64,000 nt of DNA, taken from contig NW_020954702.1 in assembly GCF_900497805.2 (NCBI RefSeq), forward strand, positions 1,404,708 to 1,468,707, given 5' to 3'. This document shows positions 1 through 11,339 of the stretch, piece after piece. Each line of letters opens with the position of its first letter. Position 1 is the stretch's first letter. A model generated the notes under the pieces. The model did no database searches, was not told the DNA's origin, and worked only from the letters and a program-made list of their open reading frames with translations. The DNA is from Vombatus ursinus. Lineage: Eukaryota > Chordata > Mammalia > Diprotodontia > Vombatidae. The translations under genes were made by a program, and so were the position numbers.

Positions 1-189
1 TTTTTTAATTAGGTAAAGGTGTTAAATATTTAGCTGCAATGTGATTACAAAAAATTTGGATATGCCATATTGATATTAGAGCTATAAAGCTAATAAATAA
101 ATAGATCAACAAATAGACAGATAGACAAATGAGTGGAGATATAAATATGAAGAAAATGGTGTTGAATTTTTATCTGATACAGAAGTAGT

Positions 190-460
190 TAAGTATATCT
201 GAAATTATACTTCTCTGCATTAGCTTCTCCATGTAAATCAGCTTTACCACTAGGTGATAGCAAAGTATCTTCCTCAAGGTGGGCAAGTCTTATTCTCTGT
301 ACCTCCACTGGATCCCCACCTTCACTCCTATCTCCTTGTGAACATTTAGAAAGAAGTCTCTTAATAGTCTCTCTGCTGTTATTCTATTTTTGTCACTTCT
401 TTACTACATTTATTCAATCCTGCATTTCTGCTGCTTGTGGTATTTGAGAAGCAAATAATC
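190..460 (-). mobile_element. Inverted copy of L1/HAL1-like ORF1-end sequence
   Basis: Read on the reverse strand, this block matches the forward-strand sequence at about 1,640-1,860. Shared stretches include aggattgaataaatg, gcagagagactattaagag, cttctttctaaatgttca and ccagtggaggta. It is therefore a diverged second copy of the end of an ORF1-like region, facing the first copy. No usable reading frame remains. The exact edges are uncertain. Confidence 0.6.
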
Positions 461-834
461 TCTTAAGTTCTGGTTTTCTTTCTAAGAATGTTTGAAACAT
501 CTCTTTATTATGAAACATCCATTTTTTTTTCACTTAAGAATTAACCTCAGATTTGCAGGATAGTTCATCCTGGGTTGTATCCTGAACTCCATTGCTCTTT
601 GGAACGCATCCTTCCATTACCTCCTATGTTTTCTAGTAGGTGTATTATAGTCTTGCTTGAGGGAAGCTGCTCAGCTTCCAACTGGAGTCAGTTCTATCCA
701 TCAAAACAGCATTTGGAGGTAGAGACCTCAGCAGGTGAAACCATGAATTGCATAACATGGCAGGAGGTTGAGATACATTGAAATTGAATCCCCAAGGAAA
801 CCACCATCAGAGGGTAGAAAGTCAGAAAGTGAGC
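461..834. other. No recognised feature
   Basis: Nothing identifiable. Two short open frames overlap on opposite strands near 575-912, with no domain, signal or family resemblance. Confidence 0.5.
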
Positions 835-1865
835 AATAGGGGAAAATAAAGGGGTAAAATGACTGAAATTACCAAAGATCACAAGAGGAAAACTTAAAAA
901 TCCTGAATACAAGCAAATAAAGTAATAGGGAAAATATAGGAATAAAATGAAATACAGCCCCTAGATCTAATGAACAAATTCAGGCATCTATGAATAAATA
1001 CTCAAAAACAAATAGAAATGCTCCAGCAATTGATGAGACAGAAGACCTTGTAGAATGTGAGAAGAACAGAGAATCACAACGTGCTATTCCTGAGTGGTTC
1101 AAAAGGGAAATGAGAATTACGAGAGCAGAATTTGTGGCCTGCACAGCAAAAATAATAGGCAGAATAGAAAAAGCAGAATCTATGATGGTGAATCTCACCA
1201 AAAAAATAAAAGAGAGAACACTAAATTGGGAATGCAAATGTGCAGAAGTGAAGGACAATCTGGAAAAAGAGAAGGAAAAAACATGATAATGTTAAAAGAA
1301 AATATTCTCACTATGCAAGCAAGACATACTGATTTCAAATATAGGATGTGTAGAGACAAATTAAGGATCATAGATCTTCCAGAAGAACAAGACAGGAGAA
1401 AAAAATAGCTTAACACCACAATTCAGTAAATAATAGAAGAGAATTTCCCAAAACTTCTGAACATAGAAAATAAAATACCAATTAAGAGAATTCATAGATC
1501 GCCACCAGAAAAAAACCCAAGGCTGCAAACTCCAAGGTCCTTGGTGGTTAAATTTAACAATTCAATTAAAAAAAAAGTTCTGCAAGCAACCTGGAGAAAG
1601 ACTATCAAATGCAAAGGGAAGAAAATTCAAATAACACAAACCACAGAAATGCAGGATTGAATAAATGCAGCAGCCAAGAACAGTGACAGAAATAGAATAA
1701 GAGCAGAGAGACTATTAAGAGCCTTCTTTCTAAATGTTCATAAGAAGATAAGGGTAAATGGGGTCCAGTGGAGGTAACAGTGAAGAGGCAGGCCTGGGAT
1801 ATTATGGACAGAATCTAGCAACACTCTTCCTCAAGGTGAATCAAGATTTTCTGTGGGATACATTA
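835..1865 (+). mobile_element. Old L1 or HAL1-type ORF1 remnant
   Basis: Broken coding sequence of an L1-type ORF1, the RNA-binding chaperone protein of L1. About 990-1,290 is rich in Glu and Lys as in the coiled coil. Then come residues like LRIIDLPEEQDRRK and, at about 1,490-1,600, an IHRSPPEKNP... / VVKFNNSIKKKVLQA segment that matches the RRM/C-terminal part of L1 ORF1 (family pattern: IERAHR followed by a VKF core). Several stops and frame changes make it non-functional. ORF2 does not follow directly, so a HAL1-like (ORF1-only) element is possible. Confidence 0.65.
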
Positions 1866-2600
1866 CAACAAAGGAGATTACATAAAAGAGACAGCAGAAA
1901 TAGAGAAGGGCAATAGAGAGAAGTGTGTGATATGATCAGGACAAATCGAGACCTAGCAATGAGGGGAAGGTGACTGCTATGGTCTCAGTAAGAGAAGAAC
2001 CTGCAGGGAAGTAGATGAGTACAAGAGGGGAAGGATTGAAAAGAGTGGGGAGGAGAAGAAGGAGGTCCTATTTTGGTGGTAGGAGGGAGTTCCAATGATG
2101 AGGAGAGAAGCTCTGTGAATGGACATGGGGACTTTCCACTGAATGTGGGCTGGGGAATTTGGTGCTTGTGAATGGACATGGGGACTTTCCACTGAATGTG
2201 GGTTGGGGGATTTGGTGCTTGAAAAGTCTACTCATCTGACCTTGCAAATGGGGGAATTGGAACTCCTAAGGGCAACTGGTGACTGGGAGAGCGAGGCATG
2301 GATGCAGGAAGGAGATTTTGAGGCAAATGGTGGAAGAAGTAACTGGGAGAGGGTATACATCAGTGATGGGCTACATAATCAGAGACATGGTAGGGGAGAG
2401 GCTCTACTTTGGGCAATGTCCTCTCTGATAGCAGCAATAACTGGCATTGTTTGGGAAGGAGGCATCATGGGAAAGGGGAATCTGCAGGGCAAGCTCAATA
2501 AGGAAGTGGTAGAAACTGCTAGAAAGGAGAGCCTAGAATGGAGACCTCAGAGGAACAGAGAATAGCGAGAAACTACATAATTATAGGGGTTATGAATCAG
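1866..2600. other. Purine-rich stretch, no gene recognised
   Basis: G/A-rich sequence between two L1-derived blocks. A 140-codon open frame (2,143-2,565, +) lies here. It has no recognisable domain and partly owes its length to the 53-bp tandem duplication at 2,115-2,220, so I do not call it a gene. It could be the space between ORF1 and ORF2 of a divergent L1. Confidence 0.4.
2115..2220 (+). repeat. 53-bp tandem duplication
   Basis: Two adjacent 53-bp units, 2,115-2,167 and 2,168-2,220, each starting gtgaatggacatggggac and ending tttggtgctt. They differ at two positions near the end of the unit. The near-identity says the duplication is much younger than the degraded LINE sequence around it. 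Confidence 0.9.
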
Positions 2601-3860
2601 AGTGAAGTTCTAGAGTAGACAAAAAGAGAGGATGAATAATGAAGATAGTGAGGGAAATATTCTTTGGAAAAGGACCAAAATTAAAAAAAACAAAACAATG
2701 AATTGGACTAGTGGAAGGAGAGAAGAAGAAAAGGGAATCTACTTGACTAAGAAGAAAGAAGGAGGAAAACAATTATATAATCATATAATAGCAATAATGG
2801 AAAAGGAACTAATAATCAAATCCTAAAGGGAAATGGGTAACAAATGAGAGGGAGGGTGAAGGAGTGAAGGGAAGAGAGCCAATAGGAATAAAACTACCTA
2901 AAAAAAAAAGATCAAGGTAGAGTAAGTGAAAAAATTGTACTGTGTTTACAATAAAGGAGGAAAAAATATAAACATAATTTGGAAAAAATATTATTAGAGA
3001 CAGATGGAGGAAAATATAAAGCTAACTGTCATAACTGTAAATGTGAATGGATTTTAAAAATCTAGTAAAACAAAAAGGAGTGACAGATTGGATAGGAAAA
3101 CAAAACCCTACAATTTGTTGCTTACAAGAAACACATTTGAAAAAAAAAGCATGCAAAAAAATAAAACTGAGAAGATAAAAAAAATATTATGCATCAAAAA
3201 AATAAAAAAATCAGGAGTTGTAGTCATGGTATCTCTCAAAGTAACCTTAGACAACAAATATCATTAATTAACTAATATGTTCCAAATATATGAACATCCA
3301 AACCCATAAAGGAAACATTATCTGAGCTACAAGAAGACATTGATGGTAACAGAATAGTGCCAGGGAACTTCAATATCCCTCTCTCAGTTTTGGACAAACC
3401 TAATAAAAAGATAAACAAAAAGGGAAATATAGAACTGAACACATTTTTGGAGAAACGAGTTAAAAGACTTAAGGTGTCTCCTAAATGGGACTGCAAAATA
3501 ATATACATATTTCTCCCCACCACATGGAACTTTTACAAAAATTGCCCATTTATTAAGACACACAGATATTGTAAACAAATGTTAAAAAGCAGAAATAGTT
3601 GATGATAATATTTATAGCAGCATTTTTGTGATAGTAAAGAATTAGAAACAAAGTGGAATCAGTGGGGGATGCCTGAACAAATTGTGGCACATGAATGTAA
3701 TAGGATATTTGCTACAAGAAACAATGTGTGTGATGAATACAGAAAAGCGTGAAAAAATCTATTTGCTCTCTAGGCCAGGGAGCAGGAGGGATACTTGGAA
3801 TTAGAATGATGATGTAAGAAACAGAATATATCAATAAAATCTTATTTTTTAAAAGAATTA
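2601..3860 (+). mobile_element. L1 fragment: ORF2 start joined to ORF2 end
   Basis: About 3,018-3,470 resembles the start of L1 ORF2, the endonuclease domain. It has LTVITVNVNG at the beginning, then the region of the conserved Q-E-T-H motif (here LLTRNTFEKK), then a segment corresponding to the NFNIPLS active-site area. After about 3,470 the sequence resembles the far 3' part of ORF2 (nttttatagcagc, then ggggatgcctgaac, acatgaatgtaatag). The central reverse-transcriptase part is missing. The upstream part (2,601-3,010) looks like the spacer between ORF1 and ORF2. Old and broken. Confidence 0.7.
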
Positions 3861-3861
3861 A

Positions 3862-4790
3862 TAATTATTGATCTATATGCCTATTTCCCCCAAAATATAA
3901 TACTTTTATGAATCAGTAACAAGTAGGTTTTGGTCCTGGCAATAGAAAACTTTTATTGCATGTTAAGCTAAATAAGTTTTCATACAATTAAATAACCTAT
4001 TGTACAGAACTCTGCACTATTCTCTGCCTCCCTAGAAATCACACTGAGAACAAGCCTTTTGGCTTCAACCATTTTGAATCACCCCACTGCAGTGGTTTTT
4101 TTTGTTTGTTTGTTTTTTAGCTTAAACAAACTTGCCTGCACGGGAAGTGGGAAGAACCACATAGTTTCCTCTTTTTCTCTATTTTTGGGAGGTAGATAAA
4201 TCACTGTGAGGGGAAGAGACTTTTTTTGCCTTGCTTTGAAAGCAACAATCGCCTTCACCAAAGAGAGTTAAGGATTCTAGAAGACAAAATATTCAATTCA
4301 GATTATTCATTTAACAGGGATTCCGGGGAACATAAGCAGATTTGGGCCTGTAAGGGCTATCTCCAGAACTGTGCCCCTAATAAATACCAGGAATCTTTAC
4401 TCAGTTATACTCAGGGCTCTGGGGCAAAGGCATGAGGAGTCAAAGAGTATGAGAAAAGGAACGTAATCCTCATCATTAAAGCCTGATTTTAATGTAAGAC
4501 TCCCCTACTATTCCCTAGGATTGAACCTAGTCATACATGCTTAGGCCCAGAATTAAGACAGGTCCTTCATTGAGATGAAGAGAGCAAAGCAAACCCAGCC
4601 GCACTGGGCCCAGCATCAGGTTGTTATTGTTACCCAATTATGTTAATTAATCAATGCCAATGTTCTTTGACTTTTTGATGTTTAAATAGCCTATAATTTC
4701 CCAATAATTTTAAACTTTTTAAATGGTTAAGGAAACTTGCTCTTCTTAATGATTAGAGAATACCAAGAAGTAATGCATCTATAAATCTGT
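3862..4790. other. No recognised feature
   Basis: No repeat family or gene recognised. A 69-codon frame at 4,226-4,435 (+) has no family resemblance and no composition that would support coding. Confidence 0.5.
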
Positions 4791-5039
4791 TTTGTTGTTG
4801 TTATTGTTCAGTTGTGTCCAACTCCTAGTCACTCTACTTGGAGTTTTCTTGGCAAAGATAGCAGAGTGGTTTGCCATTTCCTTCTCCAGCTCATTGTATA
4901 GGTGAGGAAACTGAGGCCACTAGAGTTAAGTGACTTGCCCAGGGTCACACAGCTAGTAAGTATCCGAGGCCAGATTTGAACTCAGATTTTTCTGATTCTA
5001 GCCTTGAATGCTCTATCCATTGTACCACCTAACTACCCA
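4791..5039 (-). mobile_element. Marsupial CORE-SINE with RTE/BovB-like tail (MAR1 type)
   Basis: Reverse-strand SINE. At the low-coordinate side it shows ttgttgttgttattgttcag followed by a gtgtccaactcctagtcac segment. This is the reverse complement of the RTE/BovB-type LINE 3' end seen at 57,050-57,115. It continues into gaggaaactgaggc, agtgacttgcccagggtc and acacagctagtaagt (the CORE region) and ends in the tRNA-like head. The shared tail implies mobilisation by an RTE-type LINE. Confidence 0.8.
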
Positions 5040-5785
5040 TAAATGGGGAATAAAATTTAAAGCTACCTTTTAAGCAAACTGTGGAAATGATTATAGCTGC
5101 TTATTAGCAGGCAAGCTGGCATTCTTAACTCTCTACTAAAATTCTCATGTACTACATTCAAACTGGGAAAAATTCAAGAATACATTGAAAATTGTCGATA
5201 CTATTTCTTGGCTTTACAGCAAGCTTATCAAGCTTTCAGACCACAGGGGTAAAAAAAATGGTTACATAATTTAAAAATATTTAAAATAAAATGTGTTCAC
5301 TTAACATTCTATTCTCCATGAATAAGTAAAAACTTGCATTAAATTTCAATTTATCTTGGTTAACCTACCTTTGTGATTACAAAAATATAAGAAGAAAGAA
5401 GAAAAAGTCATAGAAGGGGCTTAACTGGAATGGTCCTGGTCATCTCTTATCCTTCATATAACTGGAAAAATATCTTCTATTATACAGTATATCACAGGAA
5501 ATTTAGCACCAATGAACCAGCCTTGAAAATTGACTTTGGAGTATTTTCAGGATTCTTTCTCATATTTGCCACTGTCACAGCAATGATGCATCTGCTGGCA
5601 GTGAACATCAGTAACTTGTAGTACTATTCAATTTGTACTCCAAATTCTGATTTCCATTTTTATTAAAAATTACCCCATTCTCAAAGCTTGGTTACTTTAA
5701 AGATTACCCTCAATTCTTTGGCACTTGAATTTGTGGCATTTATAAAGTCCTGTTTTATATCACTTAAAAGTTTAAAGTGTCAAGG
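5040..5785. other. No recognised feature
   Basis: Nothing identified. A 63-codon frame (5,430-5,621, +) has hydrophobic stretches but matches no family I know and has no splice or start context that I trust. Confidence 0.45.
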
Positions 5786-5985
5786 ATCTTATGGTGGAAC
5801 GAACACAGGATTTGAAGTCACAGAATGTAGACTGATTTTTAGTTCTGCAACTTATTATCTACGTTACTTTAGGGAAATCATTTCACTCCTCTGGGCTTCA
5901 GTGTCCTAATGTGAGGGAATTGGAGTAGATCATCTCTGAGGCCTCTTACATTCTAAATCCTTCAATTCTTATGAATTCAAGCAAA
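5786..5985 (+). mobile_element. MIR/THER-type CORE-SINE
   Basis: Diverged MIR-like SINE: a gga-acgaacacaggatttg-aagtcacag head, a degraded CORE, then ctgggcttcagtgtcc, gtgagggaattggag, tagatcatctctgagg and ttctaaatcctt. These are the usual 3' landmarks of mammal-wide MIR3/THER elements. Many substitutions, so old. Confidence 0.75.
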
Positions 5986-6380
5986 ATCCTGAGGAATTAC
6001 TCCTTCCTTTTCTAGCATTTATGAATTTGGCAATATTTTGATAGTGTTAGCTTTGAAATCTTCCTTTAGTCTTTTCTTCAACCTGATCTGCGCCTCTAAC
6101 TTTTGAGGTGACTTTTCTAGGGTAATATTTGGCCCTAAATCTTTTCACTAACTCTCCACAACATCTTCCCTCATCTGTTTTGCACTTGTTCCAGCTATAT
6201 CATCAATCGTCCTTTTTGAGTCCTTCTTTATTCCTATTTTTTTTAACTCTATTCTGCCTGGTAAGGATTTTATCATTCCCATTTCTCAAAATTTTATTCT
6301 CTTTTTGTCCTGGCCTGCAAAAATTTAATTTTAAATGAATATGAATTACAGAATTTGGGTGAAACTCGATCAGCCAAAGA
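5986..6380. other. No recognised feature
   Basis: No repeat or gene recognised in this AT-rich stretch. Confidence 0.5.
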
Positions 6381-6780
6381 GAATTCATTAAGAATCTACA
6401 ATGTGTGTGGCAGCTAGGTGGCACAGTGGATAGAGCACTGGCCCTGAAGTCAGGAGGACCTGAGTTCAAATCCAGCCTCAGACCAAACACTTGTCACTAA
6501 CTAACTAGCTGTGTGACCCTGGGCAAATCACTTAACCCCAATTGCCAAAAAAAAAAAAAAAGAATCTACTATGTGCAATGAACTATGGTAGGTGTTGGAC
6601 ATAGAAAGACCAAAATTAAATAGACCCTGCCCTCTAGGAGTCTAACTGCCTGTCAGGTATACATACACACATGCAAAATGTTTACAAAATAAATAGGTCA
6701 TTTGTGAGGGATACTAACTAGGAATCTGAGAAAGGTCCCATGGAATTGGTGACTCTTGAGCTAAGCTTTGAAGAACACCT
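6381..6780 (+). repeat. Ancient interspersed repeat, split by a SINE
   Basis: The sequence around the SINE (ttcattaagaatctac, ctatgtgcaatg, gaccctgccctctaggag, acttgagctaagctttgaag) belongs to a common old mammalian repeat type. The same type recurs at about 37,140-37,260 (caaggcagtctttgtcctcaag-like). I do not assign a family name. It was already present when the SINE at 6,409 inserted. Confidence 0.5.
6409..6560 (+). mobile_element. Marsupial tRNA-derived SINE (WSINE-like) with target duplication
   Basis: Begins ggcagctaggtggcacag and runs through tggatagagcactggccc, aggaggacctgagttcaaat (B-box region), gctgtgtgaccctgggcaa and cacttaaccccaattgcc to a poly(A) tail. It is flanked by a direct repeat, agaatctacaatgtgt at 6,391 and agaatctactatgtgc at 6,561, showing L1-style integration. 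Few differences from the other copies in the window, so among the younger insertions. Confidence 0.9.
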
Positions 6781-6784
6781 TTGA

Positions 6785-9700
6785 TTTTATTTATTTTTAA
6801 TAGTATTTTATTTTTTTACAATTACATGTAAAGAAAAATTTTAATATTCATTTTTTTAAAATTAAGTTCCAAATTTTCCCTCTTTCCCTTCCCTCCCTCT
6901 TACCTAAAATGGTAAGTAATTTAATATAGTTTATATATGCTCAATCATGTAAAATATATTTCCATATTAGTCAGATTATAAAAGAAAAAACAGACCAGAA
7001 GAAAAAAACTATGAAAAAAAATAAAGTGAAAATAGTATGCTTCGACCTTCATTTAGACTCCATCTCTGGATGTGGACAGCATTTTCCAACATAAGCCCTT
7101 TGGAATTGTCTTGACTCACTGTGTTGCTAAAAAGAGCTAAGTTATGCATAACTGATCATCACACAATGTTGCCACTACAGTGTACAATGTTCTCCTGATT
7201 CTGCTCATTTCACTTTGCATCAGTCCATGTAAGTTTTTCCAGGTTTTTTCTGAAATCTGCCTGCTCATCATTTCTTATAACAAAATACTATTCCATTTCA
7301 TTCATATACCACAACTTGTGCAGCCATTCCCCAATTGAAGGGCATCCCTCAATTTCAAATTCTTGGCTATCACAAAAAGAGCTGCTAAAAATATTTGTGT
7401 ACAAGTAGGTCCTTCCCCTTTCTTTTTTGTATAGCCCTTTGGGCATAGTTCCAAACTGCTCTCCAGAATGGCTGAATCAGTTCACAACTCCACTAACTGT
7501 GCATTATTGTCTCAATTTTCCCACATCCCTTGTAACATTTATCATTTTCCTTTTCTGTTATATTAGTCAATCTAATAGGTGTGAAGTGGTACCTCAGAGT
7601 TGTTTTAATTTGCATTTCTCTAATCAGTAGTGATTTAGAGTATATTTTCATGTGACAATAGATAGTTTTGATTTGTTCATCTGAAAACTGCCTGTTCATA
7701 TCCTTGACCATTTATCAATTGGGGAATGACTTGTATTCTTATAAATTTTACTCAATTCTCTATATACATGAGAAATGAAGCCTTTATCAGAGACACTTGA
7801 TGAAAAAAAATGTTCCCCAGTTTTCTGCTTTTCTTCCAATCTTGGTTGCATTGGTTTTGTTTATGCAAATTCTTTTTAATTTAATATAACTAAAATTTTC
7901 CATTTTACATCTATCTCATAATGCTCTCTATTTCTTGTTTGGTCATAAATTCTTCCCTTCTCCATAGATCTGACAGGTGAACTATTCCTTGCTCTCCTAA
8001 TTTGCTTATGGTGTCACCCTTTATGTTTAAATCATGTACCCATTTTGATCTTATCTTGGTATATGGTGTAAGATGTTGATTTATACCTAGTTTCTGCCAT
8101 ACTGTCTTCCAGTTTTCCCAGCAGTTTTTGTTAAGTTAGTTCTTGTCCAGGAAGTTGCAGTCTTTAGGTTTATCAAACACTAGATTACTATGGCAATTTA
8201 CTACTGTGTCTTGCATACCTAATCCACTCCACTGATCTACTATTCTATTTCTTAGGCAGTACCAGATGGTTTTGATGATTGCCACTTTACAATATGAGAT
8301 ATGCTGTGGATAGGCCACCTTGTTTCACATTTGTTTTTATTAATTCCCTTGATATTCTTGATGATTTATTCTTTCAGATAAATTTCATGATTTTTTTCTA
8401 GCTTTATAAAATGAGGTTTTTTTTGGTAGTTTGATTAGTATGGCACTGAATATGTAAATTGACTTAGGCAGAATTATCATTTTCATTATATTAGCTCAGC
8501 CCACTCATGAGCAATTGATATTTTTCCAGTTGTTTAGTTCTCACTTTGTGTGAAAAGTGTTTTGTAATTGTGTTCATAAGTATTTTATATTGTCTACAGC
8601 TATTTCAAATGGAGTTTCTCTTTCTATTTCTTGCTGCTGGAATATGTTGATAATATATAGAAATGCTGATGATTTATGTGAGTTTATTTTATATCATACA
8701 ACTTTGCTAAAGTTGTTAATTATTTCAACTAGTTTTTTAAGTTGATTCTCTAAGTATACCATCATATCATCTGCAAAGAGTGATAGCTTTGTTTCCACAT
8801 TGCCTATTCTGATTTCTTCAATTTCTTTTCTTCTCTTTTTGCTCTAGCTAATATTTCTAGTACACTATCAAATAATAAAGGTGATAATGGGTATCCTTGC
8901 TTCATCCCTGAACTTACTGGGGAGGCTTCTAGCTTATCTTCATTACAGATCATGCTTGCTGATGATTTCAGATAGATACTATTTATCATTTTATGGAAAG
9001 CCCCATTTATTCCTATGGCTCTCTATTTTTTAGAGGGTTTAGTAGGGTGTTATATTTTGTCGAATTTTTTTTCTGCATCTATTGAGAAAATCATATGATT
9101 TCTGTTGGTTTTTATATTGATATGGTCAATTATGCTGATAGTTTTCCCAACATTGAATCAGCCTGCATTCCTGGTACAAATCCCACTTGGTCATAGTAGA
9201 TGATCCTTGTGATGTATTGATGTAATCTCCTTGCTAGTGTTTTATTTAAAATTTTTGAATCAATATTTATTAGTGAAATTGGTCTATAGTTTTCTCTGTT
9301 TTGAATTTGGTTTGGGTATCACCACGATGTTTGTGTCATAAAAAAGAATTTGGTAAGACTCCTTCTTTGCCTATTTTCTCAAATCGTTTGCATAGTATTA
9401 GAGTTAATTGTTCATTAAATGTTTAGTGAAATTCACTTGGGAATCCATGTGGCTCTGAGAATTTTTTTCTTAGGGAGTTCATTGATGGCTTGTTTGGTTT
9501 CTTTTTTTCTAAAATAGGATTACTTAAGTATTCTATTTCCTCTTCTGTTAATCTGGGAAATTTGTAAATATTGATCCATTTTCACTTAGATTGTCAGTTT
9601 AATTGGCATATAATTAGGCAAAATAGCTCAAAATTATTGCTTTAATTTCTCTTCATTGGTGGTGAATTCATCCTTTTCATTTTTGATACTGGTAATTTGG

Positions 9701-10992
9701 TTTTCTTCTTTTTAAAAAATTCAAATTAACTAATGTTTTATCTATTTTATCAGTGTTTTCACAAAAGTAGCTCTTAGTTTTATTTATTGATTCAATAGTT
9801 TTCTTACTTTCAATTTTATTAATTTCTCTTTTTATTTTCAGGATTTCCAATTTGATGTTTAATTGGGGGTTTTTAATTTGTTCTTTTTCTAGCTTTTTTT
9901 AATTGTATGCCAAATTCATTGATCTTCTCTTTCTCTACTTTACTGATGAAAGAGTTTAGAGAAATAAATTTTTCCCTAAGTAATGCTTTGGTTGCATCCC
10001 ACAAATTTTGGTATGTTATACATTGTTGTCATTCTCTTTGATGAAATTATTATTTCTATGACTTATTCTTTGACCCATTCATTCTTTAGGATTAGATTAT
10101 TCAGTTTCCATTTAATTTTTAATTTATTTTTCCATGACCCTTTATTGAATGTAATTTTTATTGCATCATGATGTGAAAAGGATGTATTTAACATTTTTGC
10201 CTTTCTGCATTTGATTGCCAGGTTTTTGTGCCCTAATACATGGTCAATTTTTGTGTAGGTGCCATGTACTTTTGAGAAAAAAGCATACTGTTTTATATTC
10301 CCATTCATATTACTCCAGAAGTCTATTATATCTAATTTTTCTAAAATTCTATTCACCTCCTTAACTTTTTTATTTTGTGGTTAGATTTATCTAGTTCTGA
10401 GCAGAGAAAATTGAGGTACCCCACTAGTATAGTTTTACCATCTATTTCCTCCTGTAACTCATTTAACTTCTCCTTTAGACATTTGGATGCTATACCACTT
10501 GGTGCACATATATTTAGTATTGATGTTACTTCATTATCTATGGTACCCTTTAGCAAGATGTAGTTTTCCTCTTTGTCTCTTTTAATTAGATCTGGCCTAA
10601 TCTAGCTAGCTATGTTGTGGCCTACAGGTCTGCCTGGCCTGACCACTAGCTTGCTGCATCAGCACTGAAGGCCTCACAGTTAACCCACTGTGCAGCTGGC
10701 CTATTGAGCCAGGACCAAGGAGTCTCAGTTGCTGATTTGTGCTGAGGGCTCCCACTGGATTTCCTGGACACTGCCTGTGATGGGCTGTGCTCCCCTTTAA
10801 CTCAAGTGAGATGAGACAGATCTTTCCCGCAGTCCCTCTAAGTTATCTTGGGATGAAAAATTGTTTCACCCTGTCCTTTTACGGATTCTGTTGCTCCATA
10901 ATTGATTTTGACACCTGATTTAAAGTTATGAGGGAAATTGGAGAGAGCTTAGGCAACTTCCTGCCTTCTCTCTATCATCTTGGCTCCACCCC
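6785..10992 (-). mobile_element. L1, reverse strand: 3' UTR, ORF2 and 5' UTR, ORF1 missing
   Basis: Reverse-strand marsupial-type L1, the longest in the window. The 3' UTR lies at about 6,785-7,100. ORF2 runs from about 10,590 down to 7,100 with many stops. Endonuclease parts include LKEKLNELQEEIDGKTILVG and the SHHDAI histidine region (10,060-10,550). Reverse-transcriptase parts include GMKQGYPLSPLLF (8,800-8,990). The C-terminal Cys-rich segment is CYKGCGKIETIMH (about 7,500). At 10,600-10,992 it passes straight into L1 5' UTR sequence ending at the ccaagatgatagagag start, so ORF1 and the spacer are deleted. Confidence 0.9.
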
Positions 10993-10999
10993 CAGCATC

Positions 11000-11335
11000 A
11001 GTGACTTTAAGAGGCAAAGGGAGGAGGATGGAGTACATTCTTGACATGAACAGCCTAGGCAAAGATACATATATGGGAGTTGTGCCACTTTGGATGGACT
11101 TATGCTTGAAAAAGCATGAGCAGACTGAAAAGGCAGAAGGATCCAGGTGATGAAAGGCTTTAAGTGCAATATTGAAGCGGTTTTTTTTTAGTTTATTTTC
11201 ATCCTGGTGATAGTGAACCATTGGAATTTGCAGAGCAGGGGAATGACATGGTCAGACGTGTTTCGGGAGTCACTTCGGCAACTATGTGTAAGATAGAGTG
11301 TGGAGGGGAAAGACTTGCAATAAAGACCACTAAGT
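11000..11335 (-). mobile_element. L2 fragment (3' part of ORF2), reverse strand
   Basis: On the reverse strand this gives the end of the L2 (CR1-clade) ORF2 region: a ctccacactc...cagttgccgaagtg-like piece, tctgaccatgtcattcccct, then ttaaagcctttcatcacctgg. These are landmarks of the L2 C-terminal coding part. It belongs to the same copy as 12,250-12,470 and 13,322-13,500, which are separated from it by later insertions. Confidence 0.75.
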
Positions 11336-11339
11336 TTGC

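Noticed and set aside
2143-2565. 140-codon forward open frame
   Set aside because: No recognisable domain, lies in purine-rich sequence between LINE pieces, and its first part comes from the 53-bp tandem duplication. Length alone is weak evidence in G-rich DNA.
10949-11221. 90-codon reverse frame
   Set aside because: Spans the join of an L1 5' end and an L2 piece. No continuous family.
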